From DATCHW01 sp036508135 (lineage in GTDB: Bacteria; Bacteroidota; Ignavibacteria; Tepidaquicellales; Tepidaquicellaceae): 35,719 bases of DNA. How positions within the stretch are numbered: the stretch's first letter is position 1; each line of letters begins with the position of its first letter. The notes under the pieces were generated by a model. That model worked only from the letters and a program-made list of their open reading frames with translations. It was not told the origin of the DNA and did not search any database. The stretch spans positions 1 to 35,719 of the forward strand of contig DATCHW010000279.1 in the NCBI GenBank assembly GCA_036508135.1, read 5' to 3'. Shown one piece after another: positions 1 to 7,258 of the stretch. The position numbers and the translations under genes are program-made.

Positions 1-504
1 GCATCTGCCAGTTCTTATAGAATACAAATAGCAACAGATTCTCTCTTTAACTCAATGATTTATGATACGAGCGGAGTAACGCGTTCTTATCTACAAATGC
101 GTCCGTTTATTCTATTTGCAAATGTAAAATACTTCTGGAGAGTCAATGCTATCAATTTAGCCGGTACTGGACTCTGGTCAATTGTATGGAATTTCAGAGT
201 AAATCCAACAGGTGTTTATCAGTATTCATCTGATATCCCTAAAGAATTTAAACTCTATAATAATTACCCAAATCCATTTAATCCATCAACAAAGATAAGA
301 TTTGATTTACCGAAAAATGCTAATACAAAAATTATTATATATGATATTAGCGGACGTGAAATCAATCAACTTATTAACGAATACTTATCTGCTGGCAGTT
401 TTGAAATAATATGGTATGCTAATAATTTAGCCAGTGGAGTTTATTTCTATAGAATAGAAACTGAGAGCTACACGAATACAAAACGAATGCTATTAATTAA
501 ATAA
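1..504 (+). CDS. Secreted protein C-terminus with FN3-like module and type IX sorting domain (5' partial)
   Basis: The reading frame is open from the first base, so the true start lies upstream of the window. The first part (SYRIQIATD ... YFWRVNAINLAG) looks like a fibronectin type III module, as found in large extracellular proteins of this group. The last 80 or so residues are a type IX secretion C-terminal sorting domain: FKLYNNYPNPFNPSTKI linker, then a beta-rich segment, GVYFYRIET and a short basic end TKRMLLIK. In this family the domain directs export across the outer membrane by the type IX system and is then cleaved. The substrate or function of the full protein cannot be told from this end. 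Confidence 0.9.
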   Translation, partial: ASASSYRIQIATDSLFNSMIYDTSGVTRSYLQMRPFILFANVKYFWRVNAINLAGTGLWSIVWNFRVNPTGVYQYSSDIPKEFKLYNNYPNPFNPSTKIRFDLPKNANTKIIIYDISGREINQLINEYLSAGSFEIIWYANNLASGVYFYRIETESYTNTKRMLLIK

Positions 505-516
505 ATTAAAATAATT

Positions 517-771
517 ATGAAAATAAAAATTAAAGTAATAGATGTATCAGAAATTCAAGTTGTGGAATTAGAAATTGAAGAAGCACATGAAAAAGCAATG
601 GGTACTGAAAGAAGGTTTTCAGGAGAAGTATATGATAAGAACGGTGAACCTGTTGAATTAAGTATATGGGAATATCCTGAAGGTGCTGTCAATTATATTG
701 AAAAATCGGATAAGATTCAGACAACGGAGGAAGATATAAAACAACAATTCTTAGAACAATTAAATGAATAA
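517..771 (+). CDS. Small hypothetical protein (84 aa)
   Basis: This is an acidic 84-residue protein that begins 12 bases after the sorting-domain gene. It has no signal peptide, no cysteine and no membrane segment. The N-terminal part (MKIKIKVIDVSEIQVVELEIEE) looks like alternating beta strands and the C-terminal part (TTEEDIKQQFLEQLNE) like a charged helix. I do not recognise the family. The clean start, the full-length frame and amino acid use like the neighbours support a real gene. No function is proposed. Confidence 0.6.
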   Translation: MKIKIKVIDVSEIQVVELEIEEAHEKAMGTERRFSGEVYDKNGEPVELSIWEYPEGAVNYIEKSDKIQTTEEDIKQQFLEQLNE

Positions 772-820
772 TGAAAATTTATTGTTAGTAATTAAACCAT
801 TACACCCAATTATTCATGAT

Positions 821-876
821 ATAATATATTTAAAGAGAATACGAATATTTCTATTCTCAAATTTATAATATATTAT
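821..876. repeat. AT-rich imperfect inverted repeat
   Basis: GAGAATA (835-841) pairs with TATTCTC (852-858), and AATATATT arms occur outside it at 823-830 and 867-874. It ends just before the ATG at 878. It may be a transcription terminator for the upstream gene or an operator for the next one. No T-run follows, so the role is open. Confidence 0.35.
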
Positions 877-877
877 A

Positions 878-1126
878 ATGGAAAACGAAAAAATTGATTT
901 AACCAATCTGCTGAACGAAATCGACCTAGCAGAAGAGCAATGTCTTAGTACTCTAAAAAAACTCCGCCAACAACGTCTCGAACTAACCGGAGAAGACAGT
1001 CGAATTCACCGTGTCCACAATCCACAAAGATCGAATGGGTATAATACTCGACAAAGTCTTGAAAGTGGACAAATCACAATCTTACAACAAACTGAAAGAC
1101 CAGTGGAGAGCATCAGCCAAAACTGA
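878..1126 (+). CDS. Small ORF, possibly the 5' part of a frameshifted gene
   Basis: The first 37 or so residues (LTNLLNEIDLAEEQCLSTL and on to LRQQRLEL) look like a normal helical, heptad-like protein. After about residue 40 the frame turns into low-quality sequence rich in R, N, S and Q. The neighbouring frame becomes protein-like at that very point and continues to 1346. The simplest reading is that 878-1346 was one gene of about 156 codons now split by a +1 shift near 985-1010. Two overlapping genes are also possible. I do not recognise the family. Confidence 0.4.
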   Translation: MENEKIDLTNLLNEIDLAEEQCLSTLKKLRQQRLELTGEDSRIHRVHNPQRSNGYNTRQSLESGQITILQQTERPVESISQN

Positions 1127-1346
1127 CCAGGGATTCTGGATTGGGGAAGTAAAAGCCTCCGGTCCGAAAGAAAAATTACTTTCAGTAATGCACAAGATTG
1201 CAAAAAATGGAGGTACTATCACGGTAGATCCTGTTCATAAAATTGCAGTACCGCCGCCTGACAAATGGTGGGATGCTGAATGGTGGGAAAAGATGGAAGC
1301 CGCGAAAGAAGCAAAACGCAAAGCCAAAGTCAACGATGAAAAGTAA
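1011..1346 (+). CDS. Hypothetical protein, or 3' part of a frameshifted gene
   Basis: GTG at 1011 is the first possible start after a stop at 984. ATG at 1035 is the better internal start (MGIILDKVLKVDK). The protein has a basic middle (KLKDQWRASAKTDQGFWIG), a PVHKIAVPPPDKWW segment and a lysine-rich tail. It has no signal peptide, cysteine or membrane segment, and no family is recognised. It overlaps 878-1126 by 116 bases in another frame, and the good part of each frame is complementary, which suggests a frameshifted single gene. A clear hairpin terminator follows the stop. Confidence 0.5.
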   Translation: MSTIHKDRMGIILDKVLKVDKSQSYNKLKDQWRASAKTDQGFWIGEVKASGPKEKLLSVMHKIAKNGGTITVDPVHKIAVPPPDKWWDAEWWEKMEAAKEAKRKAKVNDEK

Positions 1347-1354
1347 AAAATTGG

Positions 1355-1385
1355 AAGGAGACAGCGAAAGCCGTCTCCTTTGTTA
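1355..1385 (+). terminator. Intrinsic terminator
   Basis: AAGGAGAC (1355-1362) pairs perfectly with GTCTCCTT (1373-1380) across a ten-base loop. A T-rich stretch follows. It serves the + strand gene ending at 1346 and may also stop the minus-strand gene that ends at 1395. Confidence 0.75.
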
Positions 1386-1394
1386 TTTATTTAA

Positions 1395-2534
1395 TTATTT
1401 GCCCCGATTATTAATTATATGAAAATTATTGTCGAATAGTATATAATCATTGTTATAAGAATCAGTGATATCTTTTACGGACCAATGAGTTGTTACTATA
1501 GGATCTCCCCAAGACCTAAACCATTTACCCCATAATTCACCAAATGCTTCTCCTCCAAATTGTGTATATCTTTCAAATACAATTCCGAATTCAACTGGTT
1601 TACTTACCCGAATTTTCATTGGATTTGTTATAAATTGATTAACATATGTTTTAACAACATATTTAATATCATTTCTATACGGCTTATTAAAATAATTTAA
1701 AGTATAGAAATATTCTCCATCTAATTTTAATTCGCTTGCCTCACAATTTTGTTCTTCCCAGTGAATTTCGTATATCCTTTCTGGCTCTAGGGACATACTA
1801 CATGAATAACAATTTCGAATATTTCTAAATGACCAAATCATTTGTCGGTTACCAACTTGATTTTTCACAAAGAAAAAAGTAAATAAACAAATTGATATTA
1901 CAGCAAAAGTTCGAACTATTAATTTATGTTTTTTATATATTTTGAAATAATTCTTTAAATTTATAAATCTAAAATTATATTTTTTTTGAACAAAATCTTT
2001 AATCTGTAAAATTATAAAAAATATAATTATTGCACCAATAAAAATACTTAAAATTATTAAAGTTGTTTTTGACGCAATTGAATATGTATCATCAAAACCC
2101 CAGATGAGACCAGCTATATATATTAAAGGCCAAAAAATGCCCGATAGAAATCCAAAAACAAACTTTCCGAAAAAGGGGCCCCTATCATTTATTAGAATAA
2201 TTATCACATAAATAATTATACCAACTGAATATGGATAACCCCAAAAAGATTCAGAACCAGATATATCACTACTTGAATAACTACCACTTTCATAATCAAT
2301 ATATGAATCCGTTTTTTCTTTTCCAGGAGATTTTTTTAATGGATTTTTCAAGGGGGTATTATCAGAATGTTTTCTTTCTCTAGATCCGGCTTCATAACCG
2401 GCCTCATATGACTTGTCGAATTCGTTCTTAGGCATCATCAAATCTGTTGCCATTTTTCCAAGATCACTACCTAAAGAACCATTTTTTCCATCTTCATAAC
2501 CTCTTTGATAAGCTTTGTCATGTTGCTCACCCAT
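1395..2534 (-). CDS. Integral membrane protein of unknown function (379 aa)
   Basis: The N-terminus carries two copies of a Y-x3-Y-x2-G-like motif (AYQRGYEDGKNG and SYEAGYEAGSRER). A polar serine-rich linker follows, then about four hydrophobic segments between residues 100 and 225 (such as SVGIIIYVIIILI and LIILSIFIGAIIIFFIIL). The last 160 residues are soluble, with NCYSCSM and a second Cys further on. I recognise no family. The architecture suggests a short cytoplasmic N-terminus and a large soluble C-terminal domain. The gene is convergent with the upstream + strand genes and stands alone. Confidence 0.75.
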   Translation of the reverse strand: MGEQHDKAYQRGYEDGKNGSLGSDLGKMATDLMMPKNEFDKSYEAGYEAGSRERKHSDNTPLKNPLKKSPGKEKTDSYIDYESGSYSSSDISGSESFWGYPYSVGIIIYVIIILINDRGPFFGKFVFGFLSGIFWPLIYIAGLIWGFDDTYSIASKTTLIILSIFIGAIIIFFIILQIKDFVQKKYNFRFINLKNYFKIYKKHKLIVRTFAVISICLFTFFFVKNQVGNRQMIWSFRNIRNCYSCSMSLEPERIYEIHWEEQNCEASELKLDGEYFYTLNYFNKPYRNDIKYVVKTYVNQFITNPMKIRVSKPVEFGIVFERYTQFGGEAFGELWGKWFRSWGDPIVTTHWSVKDITDSYNNDYILFDNNFHIINNRGK

Positions 2535-2614
2535 ATTGAAATCCCCTAAAAGATTTATTAAAGAAAAATAAACTTATTTATTACAAAATAATTAATTTAC
2601 AAATTAAATATCAG

Positions 2615-2734
2615 TTAGATAATAATAAACACATAGTGGTTAGAAAGAGGTTGTGTTCCAATTGTGTAGGCAAATAACACAGTGGATTTACTTCCGATAT
2701 TTATTGTTCTCTCATCCTGATAGCCTACAAGAAT
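2615..2734 (-). pseudogene. Possible short decayed coding remnant
   Basis: Read on the minus strand this 39-codon open stretch gives a protein-like sequence (ILVGYQDERTINIGSKSTV, then LFAYTIGTQPLSNHY). It has no start codon and ends in unrelated AT-rich sequence. It may be a leftover from a lost gene. The family is not recognised and chance is possible. Confidence 0.25.
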
Positions 2735-2802
2735 TCAGTAAATAGATCTTAATGTGAATCACCAATCAGCTCTTTAGAATTTTCTATTGTACTATATAAT
2801 AC

Positions 2803-3075
2803 AACCTGCCCCAAACCGAAGCCCTCTCCCGAATTCAAAAATTCCTACCAGAGCTGAAAGCTCAGTATTCAGACCACATCTGCGATCCAACTGAATCCTG
2901 GAATGGCACTACCGGAACATTTAAATTCACTGTTTCAGGTTTCAAAGTAAATGGTACTTTGAATGTGGATACATCTGCTATTAAAATAAAGGCGAGCTTT
3001 CCGTTTATTGCATTACCATTCAAATCTACAATCGTAGAAGTTATAACAAAAACGGTAACGGAATTACTCAAGTGA
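2803..3075 (+). pseudogene. 5'-truncated polyhydroxyalkanoic-acid-system (PHA_gran_rgn) family gene
   Basis: The frame reads NLPQTEALSRIQKFLPELK, then SWNGTTGTFKFTVSGFKV, NGTLNVDTSAIKIKASFPF and TIVEVITKTVTELLK before a TGA. This order (EAL.RI helix, W.G..G.F.. strand, G.L.V strands, final I...I...ELL helix) is that of the short PHA-granule-associated protein family, and it covers nearly the whole domain. Upstream the frame is closed by TAA at 2797 and there is no ATG, GTG or TTG before the homology begins, so the first few codons and the promoter are missing. It is probably a dead copy. A related but more damaged fragment lies at 14345-14473. Confidence 0.65.
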
Positions 3076-3120
3076 TATGAGAGCTATGAGGAAGTTTATG
3101 AATAAAATAAATGTCTGTTT

Positions 3121-3150
3121 AAAGGAGGTGGCATAAGCTGTCTCCTTTTT
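3121..3150 (+). terminator. Intrinsic terminator
   Basis: AAAGGAG (3121-3127) pairs with CTCCTTT (3142-3148) and a T-run follows. It lies 45 bases after the stop of the truncated PHA-type gene, which supports that fragment having once been a transcribed gene. Confidence 0.6.
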
Positions 3151-3224
3151 CATTTTCTTACTTCGTTCTATAACATTGTATTTAACACCCCATTTCTCTA
3201 ATTTTTTACAAAATAAATAATCAA

Positions 3225-4463
3225 ATGATTTACAAAATTACTAAAACATTAATATTATTCTTTATCTATATAGGCCTTTCCCACGCCCAGGTAAAAATAA
3301 CATCATACAATCTTTTGGGTTATCCGGGTACTGACACTACAATCCGGCATCCATATTATAGAACGGTCATTAGTTCAATAAATCCTGATATCCTGGTTGT
3401 TCAGGAAATGGCTTCTCAGGCTGGAGTTAACGGCTTTTTGAATGGAGTTATGAATTATTATGGTAATTTTTACAGCCCAGGCATATTTATAGACGGTCCT
3501 GATACTGATAATGGAATTTATTATAAGACTTCTTTATTTATTTTTCTTAGTAATACTCCCATTCATACAGCTTTAAGGGATATAAATGAATTTAAAGTTG
3601 TACACATAACTACCCACGATACTTTAAGAATTTACTCTGTGCATTTGAAAGCTAGTACAGGCACAGCCAATGAGCTTGCCAGAGCAGCGGAAGTCGATAG
3701 TCTGAGAAAAGTTACGAATGCATTACCTCCCAACTCATATTTTATTGTATGCGGCGATTTTAATTTCTATAGTGCGAATGAACCCGCTTATCAGAAATTG
3801 CTTCAGATAACAGCAGGAAATGATGGAAATTTTAATGACCCTCTTAATATGCCGGGTAATTGGCAAGATAATCCTGCGTACTCAGCTTATCATACTCAGT
3901 CGACTAGAGTTCGTTCTTTTGGTGGTGGAGCTACCGGCGGGCTTGATGACAGATTTGATTTGATATTATACTCCAACGGTATTAAAAATCCAGGTGGTAT
4001 TACTTACGTTACTAATTCTTTAACTCCTTATGGAAATGACGGAAATCATTTAAATGATTCAATTAATCAGCCACCCAATACAGCGGTTTCTCAGGCTGTA
4101 GCAAATGCTTTACATTATTCTTCTGACCATTTGCCGGTCTATGAATTATTTACTTTCACATCATCAGTCTCTATAAATTTATTAAATTCTATCGAACCAC
4201 CAACTTTTAAGTTATATCCGAATTACCCTAATCCTGCGAACCCGACTACAAATATTAAATTTGATATACCGAAAATCAGTTTAATCAAAATCAAAATATT
4301 TGATATACTGGGAAAGGAAATAGCAACGCTTGTAAATGAAAATTTAAATGCCGGTTCTTACAGCGTCAATTGGAGCGCGAGCAATTACCCAAGTGGTGTA
4401 TACTTCTATCGCCTTGAAGCAGAAAGCTTTACAGATACAAAACGACTGGTAATTGTGAAGTAA
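3225..4463 (+). CDS. Secreted endonuclease/exonuclease/phosphatase family protein with type IX sorting domain
   Basis: The protein has 412 residues. A Sec signal peptide ends near SHAQ (residues 1-22). The EEP (DNase I-like) metal-dependent phosphoesterase domain follows: N29 in SYNLLG, E61 in VVQEMAS, D178 and N180 in CGDFNFYS, and D301-H302 in SSDHLPV are the expected metal-binding and catalytic residues. Residues from about 326 form a type IX sorting domain (FKLYPNYPNPANP, GVYFYRLEA, final TKRLVIVK). It is therefore probably an extracellular or surface nuclease or phosphatase; the substrate cannot be told. The start is supported by the signal peptide, and a terminator follows. Confidence 0.92.
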   Translation: MIYKITKTLILFFIYIGLSHAQVKITSYNLLGYPGTDTTIRHPYYRTVISSINPDILVVQEMASQAGVNGFLNGVMNYYGNFYSPGIFIDGPDTDNGIYYKTSLFIFLSNTPIHTALRDINEFKVVHITTHDTLRIYSVHLKASTGTANELARAAEVDSLRKVTNALPPNSYFIVCGDFNFYSANEPAYQKLLQITAGNDGNFNDPLNMPGNWQDNPAYSAYHTQSTRVRSFGGGATGGLDDRFDLILYSNGIKNPGGITYVTNSLTPYGNDGNHLNDSINQPPNTAVSQAVANALHYSSDHLPVYELFTFTSSVSINLLNSIEPPTFKLYPNYPNPANPTTNIKFDIPKISLIKIKIFDILGKEIATLVNENLNAGSYSVNWSASNYPSGVYFYRLEAESFTDTKRLVIVK

Positions 4464-4485
4464 GAATAGTTAGACTTAATGAATC

Positions 4486-4512
4486 AGGGGGTTTAAAAGC
4501 CCCCTTTTTTAT
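4486..4512 (+). terminator. Intrinsic terminator
   Basis: AGGGGG (4486-4491) pairs with CCCCCT (4500-4505) around a short AT loop, followed directly by a T-run. It closes the EEP gene. Confidence 0.85.
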
Positions 4513-4680
4513 TTCATTCATTTCGAAAACTTTAAGCTCACAGATGAATCCAAGAGCATAACTCCTCCTTTCTTGAAGGATATTAAAAACCGAATGCGCC
4601 CTGTGGAATAGAAGTTATTTAATGTTGCTAAACCTCCAATGTCGAGCAAATGCTCTAAAATCAGCTTACTATTTGGCATA

Positions 4681-4908
4681 TAAATAAAGGTTATTTTATA
4701 TTATTTTAACATATATTTTATTATGTGGCTATTCGTTCCTGCAAAGGATACCAACACGCTTTGTATTATCCGATTATTAGAGGTAATCAAAGTGGGTTGG
4801 TGTCCTTTTGATGAGTAAGCGAATCAAAGGACGTAAGAGCCACACAATATTCCCAAAAGCCTTTATTTACAAGGTCTTTTGTGGTAATTATTTTAAAATA
4901 TATTTTAT
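4681..4908. other. Structured intergenic element: nested inverted repeats flanked by AT direct repeats
   Basis: The element fills much of the 538-base gap before the defence island. TAAATAAAGG (4681-4690) is matched by CCTTTATTTA (4860-4869). TGTGGCT (4724-4730) pairs with AGCCACA (4838-4844), with ATT/AAT pairs outside one mismatch. Inside, 4743-4755 pairs with 4796-4808 over 13 base pairs including one G-T, continued by 4757-4763 with 4788-4794 and a short top stem. A 21-base AT-rich direct repeat with one mismatch occurs at 4701-4721 and 4888-4908. This could be a structured non-coding RNA or a small non-autonomous mobile element. No reverse transcriptase or other known partner gene is nearby. 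The rest of 4513-5001 holds no gene I can see. Confidence 0.55.
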
Positions 4909-5001
4909 ATTAATAAATATATGAACAAATAAAGATGTCAACTTATTCATTTTATAATACGTTAGTAAATTTGTCAATAATAATATTGATTATAATAAAA
5001 G

Positions 5002-6243
5002 ATGAATATTGAAGAATCAGATAATAATTTTTATAATCATGATGATACTGTATTAATTTTCCCAAAAGCGAAAAAATGCTATGTCTATTTAGAATCAGAT
5101 GAAATAAATGGATTAAGCATATTAGCTAAATTAATTATTCTAACATTAGGTAATAATGATGATATTAAGATTATTTATGACATTTCAAAATTGAGTTCAC
5201 TGATAATAAAAGATGAATTTGAATATTTATATAAATGTCAACTCCTGCAGTTTAATCAAAACTGTAATTACGAATTAACAGAACTAGGAAGAAATAAATA
5301 TGATATTCTTCATAATATTATACAATTTAATATGGATAATATTAATGTTGCTGTTGATATGTCTTTAGGCCATATAATGGATGAAAAATATTTAAAGACA
5401 GTCGAAAATGAGGTTTTAAGTCAAGAAATTATTAATCAAATCTTGTATAATGCTAATATTCTAAACCTTCAAGAGTTCATATGTTCGAATTATAATATTT
5501 TTAATTTAGAGGATTTCGAAAATGAAAAATTTACTGCATACTTAAAGCCAGATGGAAAAGAATATATGTTAAAATTGAATATTGATTTGCCTAGTATTAA
5601 TAATTTAAAACCTACTGGATTCAATTTATATGGAGATGTTATTAATAAAAAATATGATAATGATGATACATTAGAATATAGTAATTTCAGTATTAAAATT
5701 AATTTAGTAATATTCAATTTTAATTTAAAGAACATAGAATTAAAATCAATATCAAATAATGTTATCAATTTATTAGCACAATTATCGAAAAATAATGATG
5801 AATATATCTCGGAAGAAGGGCACAGAATTCTTAAGTTATTAAATGGTCAAAGTGTTATTAATAATCGTTTGGATAATATCAAATTTGCTTTTAATTGCGC
5901 AGATGGTGAATTATCTATTATTAATAATGATATTTTTCCTGATAATAAAATATGGAGTAATGAAAAATGGGTTGAGAAAATAAATATAAGATTTAATAAT
6001 GAAAATAATAGTAAAGATTGGAGTAATGATAAATGGATAGTGAAAATTAATAATAGATTTGACGAACGGAATCTTTTCTTAATAAATAATGAAGTTAAAA
6101 TGAAAATTACAAATAAGATATTGGAAACGGATTTTAATTTACAGGATTGGGATATTGAATTAATAAATATTAATAAAATATTTTATAATATTTGTATATC
6201 GTCAAATTATATTAAAGAAAACGGTAAATATATTAATGACTAA
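5002..6243 (+). CDS. Unknown protein, first gene of the helicase module (413 aa)
   Basis: This is a very Asn/Ile-rich protein from AT-rich DNA. Residues about 35-105 (SILAKLIILTLGNN ... ISKLSSLIIKDEFEYLYKC ... YELTELGRNKY) look like a winged-helix-type segment; this is inference. Residues 318-336 and 340-358 are an internal duplication: WSNEKWVEKINIRFNNEN and WSNDKWIVKINNRFDERN. No catalytic motif or membrane segment is visible and the family is not recognised. It overlaps the next gene by 8 bases and leads a four-gene block ending in an SF1 helicase, so a sensor or adaptor role in that block is plausible but unproven. Confidence 0.75.
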   Translation: MNIEESDNNFYNHDDTVLIFPKAKKCYVYLESDEINGLSILAKLIILTLGNNDDIKIIYDISKLSSLIIKDEFEYLYKCQLLQFNQNCNYELTELGRNKYDILHNIIQFNMDNINVAVDMSLGHIMDEKYLKTVENEVLSQEIINQILYNANILNLQEFICSNYNIFNLEDFENEKFTAYLKPDGKEYMLKLNIDLPSINNLKPTGFNLYGDVINKKYDNDDTLEYSNFSIKINLVIFNFNLKNIELKSISNNVINLLAQLSKNNDEYISEEGHRILKLLNGQSVINNRLDNIKFAFNCADGELSIINNDIFPDNKIWSNEKWVEKINIRFNNENNSKDWSNDKWIVKINNRFDERNLFLINNEVKMKITNKILETDFNLQDWDIELININKIFYNICISSNYIKENGKYIND

Positions 6244-6760
6244 TTTAAATAAAAATATCGATAGAGGCCAGAAAATTTATAGGTCCGTCAAATTTATTGG
6301 TAAAGCCTTAAAAATAGCTAGTACTAAAGGTGCTTCTAAAGCTGCTACAAAAACAGCTTTGAAAACTTTTTCAAAAGCTAATATAGCGACAGCGGCAATA
6401 GATGCTACCTTATCAGTGATAGACGCTTGTAATTCCTATATCAATTACGGTATTGAAAAAGAAAAAACTAACCAATTGAAAGAAAAGATTAAATCCGAAA
6501 AGATAAAAATAGAAAATCTGAATAAAGAAATAAGTATTTATTTCGAAGGAGAATCTCTAAAAATAAAAAATAATGAAGCATTAAATAAAATACTGAATGA
6601 TATTCAAGAGCCAATCCGTCGAGTTATAAAAAGTGTAAATAGTTATATAAAAGAAGAACAAAGTAAAGAAATAACAAATCTTGAGAAATATGAGTATTTA
6701 AATTATAGATATTCTATAGCATTAGAAGAATTTAATAAATTATCTAAAACACAAATATAA
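6236..6760 (+). CDS. Unknown small protein with basic N-terminus and helical C-terminus (174 aa)
   Basis: The first 50 residues are Lys/Ala-rich (GKALKIASTKGASKAATKT). An Ala/Ile-rich stretch (ANIATAAIDATLSVIDAC) follows that could be amphipathic or membrane-associated. The remainder is a charged, coiled-coil-like helix region (KEKTNQLKEKIKSEKIKIEN and beyond). No known family is recognised. The start overlaps the end of the previous gene by 8 bases, which suggests translational coupling. It is inferred to be a structural or regulatory partner in the same operon. Confidence 0.72.
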   Translation: MTNLNKNIDRGQKIYRSVKFIGKALKIASTKGASKAATKTALKTFSKANIATAAIDATLSVIDACNSYINYGIEKEKTNQLKEKIKSEKIKIENLNKEISIYFEGESLKIKNNEALNKILNDIQEPIRRVIKSVNSYIKEEQSKEITNLEKYEYLNYRYSIALEEFNKLSKTQI

Positions 6761-6788
6761 AAAGGAGAAAATATAAAAAGGAGAAAAT
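6757..6788 (+). repeat. Tandem duplication of a ribosome-binding segment
   Basis: The 16-base unit ATAAAAAGGAGAAAAT occurs twice without a gap (6757-6772 and 6773-6788), with a partial third copy before the ATG at 6794. The second GGAG lies about 10 bases before that ATG and is the likely ribosome-binding site. The first copy sits on the stop codon of the previous gene. Confidence 0.85.
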
Positions 6789-6793
6789 ATAAA

Positions 6794-7258
6794 ATGAAAA
6801 AAATTAATAGTAACTATTCAGGGACTGAATTAAATCCTAAGAATGATCCGAAATTGGATTTAGAACACAGAAAATTAGATATAAGGGTGTATTCTTCACA
6901 ACTTGAAGTTATGAAAGAAGGTTTAAGTATAATTAAACAATTTATATCATATAAGGAAGAGAAAGAAAGGACTAAACAATCCGAAATTGAAGCATTCGCA
7001 ACGATAAAGAAAAGTGAATTAGCACTTGAGTCCCAAATCAAACAACTAGAAGGTATTAAAGTTACTGAATCTAATATTAGTAAACAAATTGAGTTGTTGA
7101 GTGATATTAGTAAGCCAATGTTAAAAATTATGAATGATATAATGCAAATATTACCTAGTAAAACTATTATTGAAGATGAAAAATTATTTGATAAATTTAT
7201 TAAAATGCAAAAAGAATTAACTAACCTTTCAACTGGAATTGGTAGAATAGTAAGATAA
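6794..7258 (+). CDS. Coiled-coil protein of the helicase module (154 aa)
   Basis: This is a highly charged, almost entirely helical protein: the central part (GLSIIKQFISYKEEKERT, then ATIKKSELALESQIKQLEG) is coiled-coil-like, and the C-terminus (MLKIMNDIMQILPSK) is amphipathic. It has no cysteine and no membrane segment. The gene is preceded by a strong duplicated Shine-Dalgarno site and its stop codon shares one base with the start of the helicase gene (TAATG), so the two are almost certainly co-translated. It is probably an oligomerisation or adaptor subunit for the helicase. No family is recognised. Confidence 0.75.
   Translation: MKKINSNYSGTELNPKNDPKLDLEHRKLDIRVYSSQLEVMKEGLSIIKQFISYKEEKERTKQSEIEAFATIKKSELALESQIKQLEGIKVTESNISKQIELLSDISKPMLKIMNDIMQILPSKTIIEDEKLFDKFIKMQKELTNLSTGIGRIVR

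Noticed and set aside
4681..4908. Calling the structured element a retron RNA
   Set aside because: No reverse transcriptase gene is nearby, and the required branching position cannot be seen. Only a neutral name is supported.
5490..5768. 92-codon minus-strand frame inside the 413-residue gene
   Set aside because: It is antisense to a better gene and consists of the usual Leu/Phe/Ser-rich shadow of AT-rich coding DNA.
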